Below, in pieces: positions 29,715 through 38,754 of a DNA stretch of 57,345 bases. Source of the DNA: Komagataeibacter xylinus (GTDB lineage: Bacteria > Pseudomonadota > Alphaproteobacteria > Acetobacterales > Acetobacteraceae); the NCBI RefSeq assembly GCF_004302915.1, contig NZ_QQBI01000021.1, positions 1-57,345 of the forward strand, given 5' to 3'. The position numbers were made by a program, and so were the translations under genes. The notes below the pieces were generated by a model. The model ran no database searches, was not told the DNA's origin, and saw only the letters and a list, made by a program, of their open reading frames with translations. Each line of letters starts with the position of its first letter. The stretch's first letter is position 1.

Positions 29715-30874
29715 CAGGGCACGGGCGGAATGTCGGGAAAGGGCATTTCATCCCCACTCCAGTCATCCATCGCCCACTGCGCCCGCAGGTGGGCGGCATG
29801 GGCTTCGAACGTGCCATCGACAATGGCCGCCCGCATGCCACGCATCAGCCGCTGGTAATAGGCGATGTTGTGCCATGTCAGCAGCATGGGGCCGAGCATC
29901 TCGTTGGCGCGGAACAGGTGGTGCAGGTAGGCGCGGCTGTGGCGCGAACAGGCCAGGCAGTCGCAATGCGGCGAGATGGGCCGCGAATCGCTGGCATGCC
30001 GCGCATTGCGGATGTTGAGCGTGCCGCGCTCGGTATAGGCGCGCGCCGTACGCCCCGCCCGCGTGGGCATGACGCAGTCGAACATGTCCACCCCGCGCTC
30101 GACCGCACCAAGCAGGTCATCGGGCGTGCCGACGCCCATCAGGTAGCGCGGGCTGCCATCGGGTATGAGCGGCACGGTGGAATCAAGGGTGGAGAACATC
30201 AGCTCCTGCCCCTCGCCCACCGCAAGGCCACCGATGGCGTAACCCTCGAAGCCGATGCCGGTCAGCGCCTTCACGCTCTCGGCCCGCAGTTCCGGCTCGG
30301 TGCCGCCCTGGATGATGCCGTACTGCGCGTAACCGGGCCGCTGCACGAACGCCTCGCGGCACCGCTGCGCCCAGCGCATCGACATGCGCATGGACTGGGC
30401 AATGACCTCTGGCGCCGCAGGCAGGGCGGGACATTCGTCAAAGCACATGCTGATGGTGGCATCGAGCGCGTGCTGGATGTCGGTCGAGCGCTCGGGGGTG
30501 AGGCGGTGCTTCGAGCCATCGATATGCGAGCGGAAGGTCACGCCGTCCTGGTCCAGCTTGCGCAGTGGGCCGAGCGACATGACCTGAAACCCGCCCGAAT
30601 CGGTCAGGATCGGCCCTGGCCAGTCCATGAAGCGGTGCAGGCCACCAAGCTGGCGCACCCGCTCCGCCCCTGGACGGAGCATGAGGTGATAGGTATTGCC
30701 CAGCACGATGCCAGCGCCCGTAGAACGCACGCTGTCCATCGTCATGGCCTTGACCGTGCCCACCGTGCCAACAGGCATGAAGGTGGGGGTGGCGACCGTG
30801 CCATGCGCGGTGTCGAGCCAGCCTGCGCGGGCATGGCCGGAGCGGGCTTCGGGGCGCCAGCGGAAAGTAGTCAT
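29714..30874 (-). CDS. tgt: queuine tRNA-ribosyltransferase
   Basis: Swaps guanine at position 34 of GUN-anticodon tRNAs for preQ1. It has 386 residues. [12 protein letters not shown] holds the catalytic Asp, GGLAVGEG is a substrate loop, [10 protein letters not shown] contains the nucleophile Asp, and [17 protein letters not shown] is the zinc site. The start ATG overlaps the queA stop (ATGA), and the stop overlaps the queG start, so the three enzymes are a tight operon. Confidence 0.97.
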   Translation of the reverse strand: MTTFRWRPEARSGHARAGWLDTAHGTVATPTFMPVGTVGTVKAMTMDSVRSTGAGIVLGNTYHLMLRPGAERVRQLGGLHRFMDWPGPILTDSGGFQVMSLGPLRKLDQDGVTFRSHIDGSKHRLTPERSTDIQHALDATISMCFDECPALPAAPEVIAQSMRMSMRWAQRCREAFVQRPGYAQYGIIQGGTEPELRAESVKALTGIGFEGYAIGGLAVGEGQELMFSTLDSTVPLIPDGSPRYLMGVGTPDDLLGAVERGVDMFDCVMPTRAGRTARAYTERGTLNIRNARHASDSRPISPHCDCLACSRHSRAYLHHLFRANEMLGPMLLTWHNIAYYQRLMRGMRAAIVDGTFEAHAAHLRAQWAMDDWSGDEMPFPDIPPVP

Positions 30875-31929
30875 GGCAGGTCTCCCTCGGTGCGGTGCAG
30901 CAGGCAGGCATCGCCATAGGAATAGAAGCGGTAGCCGCTGGCAATGGCATGGGCATAGGCCGCCTGCATGCGGTGGTAGCCGCCAAAGGCGCAGACCAGC
31001 ATGAACAGGGTCGAGCGCGGCAGGTGGAAATTGGTCAGCAGCATGTCCACCGCGCGAAAGCGGTAGCCGGGCCTGATGAAGATGGCCGTCTCGCCATGGA
31101 AGGGATGGACGATGCCGCTCTCGTCCGTCGCACTTTCAAGCAGCCGCAGCGAGGTGGTGCCGACGGCCACGATCCGCCCGCCCGCAGCCCGCGCGGCGTT
31201 GATGCGCTGGGCCGCATGCGGCGAGATGGTGCCACGCTCGGCATGCATGCGGTGGGCGGAAATCTGGTCGCTGCGCATGGGCAGGAAGGTGCCCGCGCCC
31301 ACATGCAGCGTCAGGGTCTGGCGGATCACGCCTGCCCTGTCGAGTGCTGCCAGCAGGTCAGGCGTAAAGTGCAGCCCTGCCGTGGGGGCGGCCACGGCAC
31401 CGCGATGCTGGGCGAAGATGGTGCTGTAGTCCTTGCGGTCTGCCTCGGTCGGGCCATCGGGGCGGGCAATATAGGGCGGCAGGGCCAGCTTGCCTGCATC
31501 GTGCAGGAACTGGTCGAATGCAGCACCCTCCACGCTGAAGCGCAGGGTCACGTCGCCCGCATCGCCCCGGCTGATGACCTCCGCCGTCACCGCGCTACGG
31601 CCAAAAGTGAGCGTATCACCCGGGCGCAGGCGGCGGGCGTTGCGGGCCAGCACATGCCATGAGCCATCGGGCAGGATTCGGTCGAGCGTTATGCCGATCT
31701 TCGCCTCGCCGCGCATGGCGGCAAGCTGGGCCGGAATGACTGCCGTGTCATTGGCCACCAGGATGTCGCCGGGCCGCAGGCAGCCCGGCAGGTCGCGCAC
31801 GTGGCGGTCGATGAAGGGGCCTGCCGCGGGCACATCAAGCAGGCGCGCGCTGTCACGCGGGCGGGCCGGGTGGTCGGCGATGCTCGTGGGCGGGAGGGTG
31901 AAATCGAAATCAGAAACCAGATCCGTCAT
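30871..31929 (-). CDS. queA: S-adenosylmethionine:tRNA ribosyltransferase-isomerase
   Basis: Transfers and isomerises the ribosyl part of S-adenosylmethionine onto preQ1 in tRNA to make epoxyqueuosine. It has 352 residues from the ATG at 31929, which is preceded by AAGGGGG; an in-frame upstream ATG at 32016 lacks this. Family segments include [22 protein letters not shown] at the N-terminus (22 residues, of which DFTLP and RPRDSARLL are most typical), GLHFTPDLL and [11 protein letters not shown]. It is the first gene of queA-tgt-queG-RHH. Repeat copy D lies upstream in the divergent gap. Confidence 0.96.
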   Translation of the reverse strand: MTDLVSDFDFTLPPTSIADHPARPRDSARLLDVPAAGPFIDRHVRDLPGCLRPGDILVANDTAVIPAQLAAMRGEAKIGITLDRILPDGSWHVLARNARRLRPGDTLTFGRSAVTAEVISRGDAGDVTLRFSVEGAAFDQFLHDAGKLALPPYIARPDGPTEADRKDYSTIFAQHRGAVAAPTAGLHFTPDLLAALDRAGVIRQTLTLHVGAGTFLPMRSDQISAHRMHAERGTISPHAAQRINAARAAGGRIVAVGTTSLRLLESATDESGIVHPFHGETAIFIRPGYRFRAVDMLLTNFHLPRSTLFMLVCAFGGYHRMQAAYAHAIASGYRFYSYGDACLLHRTEGDLP

Positions 31930-32270
31930 GCGGCCCCCTTTACGGAATCCGCACCCCGGTTGCCAGCATGAACTCTCATGACCCTTACAAAGAAACTGCT
32001 GAAAACGCCTGATCACGGCATATGCCGCAAATCATGGAAAAGTTTTTGGTGAAGCTTTTTTCAAAAAGCTTCAAAGAACGCTGCCTTTTTGAAAAAAGGC
32101 GGCACCCAAAAACTTTTATTCCATTTTCCAATACGCTTCCTGCGCCTGCCGCATGGCGGCGTTGGACAGACGCAGCCGGGAAAGCCACAATGCGGCAGCG
32201 ATTCCCGCATGGGAATGTTCCCGCCCGCACCCGGCGCAGCCGGATGCCGCGAAATTTATGGAGTTATGCC
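31930..32270. other. divergent gap queA / small protein, with repeat copy D
   Basis: About 340 bases. Repeat copy D fills 32037-32120. Promoters for queA (left) and the small protein (right) should be here. I looked for a preQ1 riboswitch before queA and saw nothing convincing. Confidence 0.5.
32037..32120 (+). repeat. dispersed palindromic repeat, copy D (well conserved)
   Basis: A clean copy. It starts AAAAGTTTTTGGTGAAGC and ends GGCACCCAAAAACTTTTA, which are inverted repeats. Internal hairpins are at about 32051-32073 (AAGCTTTTT with AAAAAGCTT) and 32081-32105 (GCC-GCC type with A/T centre). It is the only copy in a divergent rather than convergent gap. Confidence 0.88.
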
Positions 32271-32498
32271 ATGTCCTACGCCGCCCTTGATGCCGTCCGC
32301 ATTGCCCGCGCCTGCAAGACCGCGCTGCATGTGCTCGAAACGGTGGAAGAAAAGGACCGCAGCGAGGCCCACCAGCGCAAGACCATCATGATCCAGCGCA
32401 TCGAGGCCCTGGCCCGCGCCGCTGCCGAGAGCAAGAACAATGATCAGGTCATTACCCTGACCTCGGAAGAATTCTGGCTCATCAGCCAGAACTGGTAA
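32271..32498 (+). CDS. small conserved-looking protein, unknown function
   Basis: A 75-residue, mainly helical, charged protein with no signal or membrane segment. The ATG at 32271 was chosen because TATGGAG lies upstream; the frame is open further upstream only through repeat copy D. The C-terminus VITLTSEEFWLISQNW is markedly more hydrophobic and aromatic than the rest. Not recognised. It precedes the PEBP gene by about 60 bases on the same strand. Confidence 0.6.
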   Translation: MSYAALDAVRIARACKTALHVLETVEEKDRSEAHQRKTIMIQRIEALARAAAESKNNDQVITLTSEEFWLISQNW

Positions 32499-32559
32499 TT
32501 CCGGGCGCCATTACCCTCCCCCTATTCGCGCCACCCGACGCGAAAAGCAGGAAACCCAC

Positions 32560-33054
32560 ATGACGTTTACACTGACCAGCCGCTCCTTCAACGATGGCGA
32601 CCGCCTGCCTGAAGCACAGGTGTTTGAAGGCATGGGCTATTGCGGCGGCAACATCTCGCCGCCGCTGGCATGGCAGGACCCGCCCGCCGGGACCAAGAGC
32701 TTCGCCATCACCATGTATGACCCCGATGCGCCTACCGGCTCGGGCTGGTGGCACTGGGTTGTCATCAACATCCCTGCCACCGTCACCTCACTGCCTGCCG
32801 GTGCGGGCTCGGGCGACAACAACCTGCCCGAACATGCCGAGATGACGCGCACCGACTTTGGCGGCAACGTGTATGGCGGCGCAGCCCCCCCGCCGGGGCC
32901 GGACCACCATTACATCTTCACCATCCATGCGCTTGACATCGCGCAGATCGAACTGCCGAGCGATGCCTCAGGCGCAATGGTGGGGTTCGTGATCAACCAG
33001 CACAGCCTTGGCTCGGCCAGGCTGACTGCCGTTTATGGCAAGAAGCCGAAATAA
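32560..33054 (+). CDS. YbhB/YbcL family PEBP (Raf kinase inhibitor-like) protein
   Basis: A 164-residue protein of the phosphatidylethanolamine-binding family. The ligand-pocket motifs DPDAPTGSGWWHWVVINIP and YGGAAPPPGPDHHYIFTIHAL are intact. No signal peptide, so cytoplasmic like E. coli YbhB. The ATG follows CAGGAAACCCAC. The bacterial function is not known. Repeat copy E begins 6 bases after its stop. Confidence 0.92.
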   Translation: MTFTLTSRSFNDGDRLPEAQVFEGMGYCGGNISPPLAWQDPPAGTKSFAITMYDPDAPTGSGWWHWVVINIPATVTSLPAGAGSGDNNLPEHAEMTRTDFGGNVYGGAAPPPGPDHHYIFTIHALDIAQIELPSDASGAMVGFVINQHSLGSARLTAVYGKKPK

Positions 33055-33059
33055 GAGAC

Positions 33060-33138
33060 GTTTTCGGGCGCCGCCTTTTTTCTCAAAAAGGCGGCGTTTT
33101 TTGAAGCTTTTTAAAAAAGCTTCACCAAAACCTTTTAT
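33060..33138 (-). repeat. dispersed palindromic repeat, copy E (reverse orientation)
   Basis: Both hairpins are clear: GCCGCCTTTTT with AAAAAGGCGGC (33070-33095) and GAAGCTTTTT with AAAAAGCTTC (33103-33123). It ends CACCAAAACCTTTTAT. It fills the gap between the convergent PEBP and VOC genes almost exactly, and probably acts as their shared terminator. Confidence 0.85.
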
Positions 33139-33144
33139 CCGGTA

Positions 33145-33537
33145 CTACCCCTGATACGAGGCGATCTCGATCAGGTTGCCATCCGGGTCGTGGCAGTAAA
33201 CCGAGGTGACCGGCCCGAGCGCGCCAAGGCGGGCCACCGGCCCCTCGGTCACGCGCACGCCGCATTTTTCCAGGTGTTCAATCACATCCACGCTGTTGAG
33301 CGCGGTGGTGAAGCACAGGTCATTGGTGCCGGGCAGCGCATCTTCCGCCGTGACCCAGCCCTCGGCCCCGTACGGGCGGAGGTTGATCTTCTGGCCGCCG
33401 AATTTCAGCGCCGTGCGGTTGTTGCGCCCGTATTCCTCGCGCTCCATGCCCAGCACGCGCTGGTACCACGAGGCCGAGACCTCAAGGTCCCGCACACTCA
33501 CCACAAGGTGGTCAAGACGATCGACGGTAAAACGCAT
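33145..33537 (-). CDS. VOC (glyoxalase/dioxygenase fold) family protein
   Basis: A 130-residue vicinal-oxygen-chelate protein. RLDHLVVSVRDLEVSASWYQ at the start has the metal-binding His, and SVYCHDPDGNLIEIASYQ at the end carries the Glu ligand. Reaction unknown; close relatives are annotated as glyoxalase-like or ring-cleavage dioxygenase-like. AGGGAG precedes the ATG. It lies 66 bases after the fumarase stop on the same strand. Confidence 0.88.
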   Translation of the reverse strand: MRFTVDRLDHLVVSVRDLEVSASWYQRVLGMEREEYGRNNRTALKFGGQKINLRPYGAEGWVTAEDALPGTNDLCFTTALNSVDVIEHLEKCGVRVTEGPVARLGALGPVTSVYCHDPDGNLIEIASYQG

Positions 33538-33603
33538 GGCGCTCCCTAACCTTCGGTTGTCCGGCCCGACTCAGGCAGGCCGGACGCCCCATCAGGGTGA
33601 CGT

Positions 33604-35256
33604 TCAGCCGGTCAGGCCATCATAAAAATCATTACCCTTGTCGTCGATCACGATAAAGGCCGGAAAATTCTCGACCTCGATCTTCCACACCGCTTCCATG
33701 CCCAGCTCGGGGTATTCCAGCACTTCGACCTTGCGAATGCAGTCCTGCGCAAGGCGGGCGGCAGGGCCGCCGACGGAGCCGAGATAGAAGCCGCCATATT
33801 CGTGGCACGCAGTGCGCACGGCCTTCGAGCGGTTGCCCTTGGCCAGCATGATGTACGAACCGCCCGCCTTCTGCAGCATGGCAACGTAGCTGTCCATGCG
33901 GCCAGCCGTGGTGGGGCCGAACGCGCCGGTGGGCATGCCCTCGGGCGTCTTGGCGGGGCCGGCGTAATAGACGGGGTGGTCCTTGAGGTATTGCGGCAGG
34001 CCCTCGCCCTTTTCCAGCCGCTCGCGGAACTTGGCGTGGGCGATGTCGCGCGCCACCACCATCGTGCCGGTCAGCGACAGGCGCGTGCGCACGGGATACT
34101 GCGAGAGCTTGCGGCGGATCTCGTCCATCGGCTGGTTGAGGTCGATCTGCACCGCCTCGCCCTCAAGGTCGTCATCCGTGGTCTCGGGCAGGAAGCGGGC
34201 GGGATCGGTCTCGAGCTGCTCAAGGAACACGCCATCACCCGTGATCCGTGCCTTGACCTGCCGGTCGGCCGAGCACGACACCCCGATTCCCACCGGCAGC
34301 GACGCGCCATGGCGCGGCAGGCGCACCACGCGCACGTCATGGCAGAAATACTTGCCGCCAAACTGCGCACCAATGCCGAGGCGCTGGGTCAGCTTGTGGA
34401 TTTCCGCTTCCATCTCAAGATCACGGAAGGCATGGCCGTGCACGCTGCCCTCGGTGGGCAGGCTGTCGAGCCAGCGGGTGGAGGCGAGCTTTACGGTCTC
34501 GAGGTTCTGCTCGGCGGACATGCCGCCAATCACCACCGCAAGGTGGTAGGGCGGGCAGGCGGAGGTGCCGAGCGTGCGGATCTTGCCGTCCAGCCATTTC
34601 AGCAGGTTTTCCTTGTTCGAGAGCAGCGCCCGCGTCTCCTGGAACAGGAAGGTCTTGTTGGCCGACCCGCCACCCTTGGCGATGAACATCAGGTCCATCT
34701 GCTCGGCATGGTAGTCGCCCGGTGTGGCCGAGATATGGAACTGCACCGGCAGGTTGGTGCCGGTGTTCACTTCCTCGAACATGGAGACCGGGGCCATCTG
34801 CGAATAGCGCAGCGCCGTGCCGGTATAGGTATCGTACACCCCGCGCGAGAAGGCTTCCTCCTCATTGCCATCCACCCACACGCGCTGGCCCTTCTTGCCG
34901 TACACGATGGCCGTGCCGGTATCCTGGCACATGGGCAGCACGCCGCCGGCCGCGATGCAGGCGTTCTTGAGCAGGTCCATCGCCACGAAGCGGTCGTTCT
35001 CCGACGCCTCGGGGTCTTTCAGGATCTTGGCAAGCTGCGCGAGATGACCCGGCCGCAGCAGGTGCGCCACGTCGTTGAAGGCCCGGGCGGCCAGAGCCGT
35101 CAGCGCCTCGGGGCGGACATGGACTACCGTGCGGCCCGCGAGGGTCGAGGTGGTGATGCCCTCGACCTCAAGCTTCTTCCACGGTGTGTCATCATCATGC
35201 AACGGAAAGAGCGGGCCATACACGAATGGCTTGCGCGCGGGTGCGGATACGTTCAA
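33604..35256 (-). CDS. fumarate hydratase, class I (iron-sulfur)
   Basis: Hydrates fumarate to malate in the tricarboxylic acid cycle. It has 550 residues, the single-chain FumA/FumB form. The Cys ligands of the [4Fe-4S] cluster lie in [26 protein letters not shown] regions. [15 protein letters not shown] is typical of the C-terminal lobe. Class I enzymes are oxygen-sensitive, which is notable in an obligate aerobe. Transcribed with sspB upstream (104-base gap with a 7-bp hairpin) and VOC downstream. Confidence 0.95.
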   Translation of the reverse strand: MNVSAPARKPFVYGPLFPLHDDDTPWKKLEVEGITTSTLAGRTVVHVRPEALTALAARAFNDVAHLLRPGHLAQLAKILKDPEASENDRFVAMDLLKNACIAAGGVLPMCQDTGTAIVYGKKGQRVWVDGNEEEAFSRGVYDTYTGTALRYSQMAPVSMFEEVNTGTNLPVQFHISATPGDYHAEQMDLMFIAKGGGSANKTFLFQETRALLSNKENLLKWLDGKIRTLGTSACPPYHLAVVIGGMSAEQNLETVKLASTRWLDSLPTEGSVHGHAFRDLEMEAEIHKLTQRLGIGAQFGGKYFCHDVRVVRLPRHGASLPVGIGVSCSADRQVKARITGDGVFLEQLETDPARFLPETTDDDLEGEAVQIDLNQPMDEIRRKLSQYPVRTRLSLTGTMVVARDIAHAKFRERLEKGEGLPQYLKDHPVYYAGPAKTPEGMPTGAFGPTTAGRMDSYVAMLQKAGGSYIMLAKGNRSKAVRTACHEYGGFYLGSVGGPAARLAQDCIRKVEVLEYPELGMEAVWKIEVENFPAFIVIDDKGNDFYDGLTG

Positions 35257-35330
35257 CGGACACTCTCCTCTGCCTTTTCCCCCGGATTGGTTCCGGGTGG
35301 CGGCGTTGTCGAATCAGGGCGCGTCCGGTG

Positions 35331-35349
35331 CATCCGGCGCACCCGGATG
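35331..35349 (-). other. hairpin between sspB and fumarase
   Basis: Seven-base arms CATCCGG and CCGGATG around a 5-base loop lie 12 bases after the sspB stop. There is no T-run; it could be a weak or rho-dependent termination structure. Confidence 0.35.
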
Positions 35350-35360
35350 GTTGATGTGGC

Positions 35361-35945
35361 TCAGCCCGGCCCGCCCGGCCCGCGCTTGCGGAAGGCGGCA
35401 AGGCTTACGACCTGCGAGCCTTCACCCCTGTCCTTTTCCCCCTCGCCTTCCTGCGCTGCGGGTGCGTCCACCTGTGCGGCGGCTGCGGGCATGACCGGCA
35501 CCACGTTTTCGCCCTCGGGCACGGCGGCCACGGGCGGCTGCTCGGGCACGCTGAAGCGCAGGGCAAGGCGGATATGCGGATCGGCAAAGGCGGAGATGGC
35601 GGCCACCGGGATCACCAGCGTGGAGGGAACGCCGCCAAACGACAGCCCGACCGAGACAATCTGCCGGGTGCGGTCGACCTTGAGATCCCAGAACTGGTGC
35701 TGGAGCACGATCGTGATCTCGTGGGGGTACTGCGCGCGCAGGCGGTCGGGCATTTCAACGCCCGGCCAGTCGGTCCTGAATGTCAGGTAAAAGTGATGAT
35801 CGCCGGGCAGGCCGTGGGCTGCGGCATAATCAAGCGCGCGCAGCATGACATGGCGGTATGAATCCTCGATCCAGGAATCATAGGGCATGAGGCTGTCGGG
35901 GATGGCGGCATCGAAACCGTTTTCCTCGTCGTGATCATCAGACAT
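35361..35945 (-). CDS. sspB: SspB-alpha family ClpXP adaptor
   Basis: Adaptor that captures ssrA-tagged proteins and delivers them to ClpXP. It has 194 residues. The folded core (about 20-130) carries FYLTFRTDWPGVEMP and FGGVPSTLVIPVAAISAFADP, the tag-binding fold of SspB. A disordered Pro/Ala/Glu linker follows, and the tail VVSLAAFRKRGP is the conserved ClpX-binding end. Its start lies about 185 bases downstream of the tmRNA gene on the same strand, linking tag maker and tag reader. Confidence 0.92.
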   Translation of the reverse strand: MSDDHDEENGFDAAIPDSLMPYDSWIEDSYRHVMLRALDYAAAHGLPGDHHFYLTFRTDWPGVEMPDRLRAQYPHEITIVLQHQFWDLKVDRTRQIVSVGLSFGGVPSTLVIPVAAISAFADPHIRLALRFSVPEQPPVAAVPEGENVVPVMPAAAAQVDAPAAQEGEGEKDRGEGSQVVSLAAFRKRGPGGPG

Positions 35946-36129
35946 TTCGGACTTCTCCGTACATCCGCCCGGGCAATGCTGACCCGGAACGGATTTTTGC
36001 AGACATGCGGGTTCGGACCACGCCGTGCCACAGCACCAAGCTGTGCGTCAAACTTCATGGCATGGCAAGCCACGGGCGCGCGGCATCCCTTCACGAAGCG
36101 GATACCGCGCCATCAACCTAACATGAGCA

Positions 36130-36424
36130 GAAGAAAAGGTGGGAGGGCTTCTGTTGCCCGGTGCCCTCCCGAACCGCGCTTATCGCTTATGCAGCGACAG
36201 CGAGCACCTCTGAGTTATCGTTGGCACTTGTGATTTAGCCCGATAACGGTGGTACAATGCCGGGCAAAAGGCGGGTCTTTACCATGCGTGTCGAGCCTGT
36301 TTCGTCCCCATATCCCCCACCTGGGAGGGAAACTGGTGGAGACGCCGGGTACCGCCCCCGGGTCCACAACACTTATTCCACGCGCCGTTTATCGCCATAG
36401 CCAAGGGGCAAGCCCCTCCGGCAC
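36130..36424 (-). ncRNA. ssrA: tmRNA, two-piece permuted (alphaproteobacterial)
   Basis: Rescues stalled ribosomes. On the minus strand the acceptor piece comes first and ends in an encoded CCACCA (CCA ends at 36334), after a T-arm with CCGGG/CCCGG stem (about 36340-36362). A 23-base intervening segment (36311-36333) follows. The coding piece then starts at 36310 with TGGGGAC, which pairs over 7 bases with GTCTCCA of the acceptor end. The tag frame (36225-36187) reads ANDNSEVLAVAA then TAA. After it a GGGAGGGC/GCCCTCCC stem with a T-rich tail (about 36165-36131) forms a pseudoknot stem or terminator. Outer ends are approximate. Confidence 0.95.
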
Positions 36425-36429
36425 TTACC

Positions 36430-36458
36430 AACATAGGTGTTCGCCCCGCATCTGGCAA
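36430..36458 (-). promoter_or_regulatory. sigma-70-type promoter of ssrA
   Basis: On the minus strand TTGCCA (36458-36453) and TATGTT (36435-36430) are separated by exactly 17 bases. Start of transcription would fall near 36423, just before the acceptor piece. Confidence 0.75.
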
Positions 36459-36576
36459 GGGGTGCGGCATGCCATGACGCGCAGAACGGCTGGTCCCTGC
36501 CCGGCCCATGCGCCATGATACCGCCGTGATGGCTGCCTAGGAAAACGCCCCTAGGACAGGCCTGCAAGGATATGGT

Positions 36577-37581
36577 ATGGCCCGCGTCCCTGTGGTGATG
36601 CATATGAGCGAGGCGGTAGGACACATGTTTTCCAGCGAGCAGAAATCGGCCATCGAGGCAGCCCGCGCCGGATGGGCACAGACCCGCCGCCTGGTCGTGC
36701 CCGCGGTGGAAGACGTGCTGTATTCCCCCATTCCCGTGCTCGAGACCGGCTTCGTGCGCGCGGTAGACTACATGGGCGGCGATAGCGGCATCGTGCAGGG
36801 GGCGCGCGTCTCCTACGGCAAGGGCACGCGCAGCACGTCCGATGACCGGGGCCTGATCCGCTACCTCATGCGCCACCGCCACACCAGCCCGTTCGAGCTG
36901 GCCGTGATCAAGCTGCATGTGCGCGCGCCCATATTCGTCACCCGCCAGTGGTTCCGCCACCGCACCGCCAGCATCAATGAATACTCGGCGCGCTACTCCG
37001 TGCTGGAGAAGGAATTCTACTTCCCCCGCCCCGAGGACATCGCCGCACAGTCAACCAACAACAAGCAGGGCCGCGCCGACGCCCTGCCGCCCGAGCAGGC
37101 GGCACAGGTGCTCGACATCCTGCGCAATGACGCCTCGCGCTGCTATGAGCACTATCTCGACCTGCTCAACGAGGACGAGAACGGCGAGAAGCGTGACCCG
37201 TCGCGCCCCGCCATCGCCCGCGAGCTGGCGCGCATGAACCTGCCGGTCAACATCATGACGCAGTTCTACTGGCAGATTAACCTGTGGAACCTGCTGCACT
37301 TCCTGCGGCTGCGCGCCGACAGCCACGCCCAGTACGAAATCCGCGCCTATGCCGACGCCATCCTGCAGATCGTGGAAAAATGGGCGCCGCTCACCTACGA
37401 GGCGTTTACCGACTACATGCGCGACGCCGTGCTGCTGTCCGGCCCGGCGCTGCGCGTGCTGCGCGCGGCCATGGGCGGGCAGGACATTGACCCCGCAGCC
37501 CACGGGCTGAGCAAGCGCGAGGCGCGCGAGCTTGCCGAGATGTTCCCCGAAATCGCACCCCGGCTGGTCCGCCAGGGCTGA
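36577..37581 (+). CDS. thyX: FAD-dependent thymidylate synthase
   Basis: Makes dTMP from dUMP with FAD and methylene-tetrahydrofolate. It has 334 residues. The signature RHR-x7-S is present as RHRTASINEYS, with the upstream FVTRQWF. The N-terminus extends about 50 residues before the core, as in other alphaproteobacterial ThyX. The ATG at 36577 has AAGGA 6 bases upstream; ATGs at 36601 and 36625 are also possible. It is divergent from ssrA. Confidence 0.95.
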   Translation: MARVPVVMHMSEAVGHMFSSEQKSAIEAARAGWAQTRRLVVPAVEDVLYSPIPVLETGFVRAVDYMGGDSGIVQGARVSYGKGTRSTSDDRGLIRYLMRHRHTSPFELAVIKLHVRAPIFVTRQWFRHRTASINEYSARYSVLEKEFYFPRPEDIAAQSTNNKQGRADALPPEQAAQVLDILRNDASRCYEHYLDLLNEDENGEKRDPSRPAIARELARMNLPVNIMTQFYWQINLWNLLHFLRLRADSHAQYEIRAYADAILQIVEKWAPLTYEAFTDYMRDAVLLSGPALRVLRAAMGGQDIDPAAHGLSKREARELAEMFPEIAPRLVRQG

Positions 37582-37916
37582 CAGGCGCGTTCAACAAAGC
37601 GTGATCCGGTGCCACTGCTCCGTTGCGGTGGCGTTGAGGGGATGTGGATTTTACGTCACACCCAACGCGGCAATTCTGCCAGCATCCCCTCCCCGCAGGC
37701 CCGTCCGGCCCGGGTTCAGCCCCATGTGCATCCTGCAGGGCAGCCACAATCTTCCCTCATCATCGGGCTAGCGGATTGCACAACAGCCATCCCATGCTAG
37801 AGAGTGACGCGAGAAAGGGGCGGTATCGCCCGGTTCAGGATTCTTGCAAACACATTGGGCCACCCCGCCATGCCTGCATGACGGTGAAGCAAAGACAGAG
37901 GGAAGCGGAAACGAGT
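37582..37916. other. gap thyX / mlaA
   Basis: About 335 bases, open in the mlaA frame but without a good start before 37878. It contains a long-range 9-base pair of arms (GAGGGGATG 37636-37644 and CATCCCCTC 37683-37691). Likely holds the mlaA promoter; nothing else recognised. Confidence 0.4.
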
Positions 37917-38735
37917 ATGCGCGCAGAGACAGGATCGAATTCTTGGTCGTCCCGCCCGTTCCCGTCCCCGCGTCGTCCGGCGCTGCGCGTCGTGGGGGTG
38001 ATGCTGGGCCTGCTGGGGCTTGCCTCATGCGCGGCCCCGCCGCCCACCGACCCGGACGCCCTGGCTGAATACAAGGAAGCCAACGACCGCTACGAAAAGC
38101 TGAACCGCAAGGCCTTCGGCATTACCATGTGGGCCAACAAATACACCCTGCGCCCGGTGGCCAAGGCCTATATCTGGGCCGTGCCGCGCCCGCTGCGTAA
38201 TGCGTTTGGCGGCCTGTACCAGACCATGAACGAGCCGGTGGTGTTCTTTAACGACGTGGGCGCGGGCAGGCCCCGCCGCGCGGGTGACGCCTTCGTGCGC
38301 TGGTGCATCAACATGACGGTCGGCATCGGCGGGCTGATCGATGTGGCGAACTACGCAGGCTACAAGCACCATGACAACGATGCCGGCCTGACACTGGCCA
38401 CATGGGGCGTGCCCTCGGGGCCGTACCTGTTCCTGCCGGTGCTTGGCCCGTCCTCCTTCCGTGACGGCGTCGGCTATGGCATCGATACCGGCCTGTCACC
38501 GTGGAACTATGTGCCCAGCGGTTATGGGTTGGTGACCTTCAACTGGGCCTATAACATCATGGGCACCATCAACGGCATGGCCAACAATGTCGATGCGCTT
38601 GACCAGGTGATGAAGGATTCGCTCGATCCCTACGCCACCATCCGCAGCGCCTACCAGCAGCAGCGCAAGGCCATGGCCGAAGCCATAAAGAACGACCACC
38701 GGGCCACCGTGCCCGACTGGTACCACACGAAATAA
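37917..38735 (+). CDS. mlaA: MlaA (VacJ) outer-membrane lipoprotein
   Basis: Removes phospholipids from the outer leaflet of the outer membrane. It has 272 residues from the ATG at 37917; ATG 37878 would give 13 more. The signal ends in a lipobox LGLASC with the lipidated Cys at about 38. The core carries NRKAFGITMWANKYTLRPVA and LGPSSFRDGVGYGIDT, as in VacJ proteins. mlaC follows after 19 bases, so it hands lipid to its periplasmic partner MlaC. The inner-membrane mlaFEDB genes are not in the window. Confidence 0.92.
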   Translation: MRAETGSNSWSSRPFPSPRRPALRVVGVMLGLLGLASCAAPPPTDPDALAEYKEANDRYEKLNRKAFGITMWANKYTLRPVAKAYIWAVPRPLRNAFGGLYQTMNEPVVFFNDVGAGRPRRAGDAFVRWCINMTVGIGGLIDVANYAGYKHHDNDAGLTLATWGVPSGPYLFLPVLGPSSFRDGVGYGIDTGLSPWNYVPSGYGLVTFNWAYNIMGTINGMANNVDALDQVMKDSLDPYATIRSAYQQQRKAMAEAIKNDHRATVPDWYHTK

Positions 38736-38754
38736 CCAATAAAGGGACACAGCG

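Noticed and set aside
31930-32036. preQ1 riboswitch before queA
   Set aside because: No H-type pseudoknot with A-rich tail near the start codon could be drawn.
33802-35790. 662-codon open frame opposite fumarase and sspB
   Set aside because: Low-complexity Arg/His/Gly protein, spans two certain genes and their gap.
36245-36518. 89-codon open frame on the plus strand over the tmRNA
   Set aside because: The same bases form the tmRNA tRNA-like domain on the minus strand; coding is accidental.
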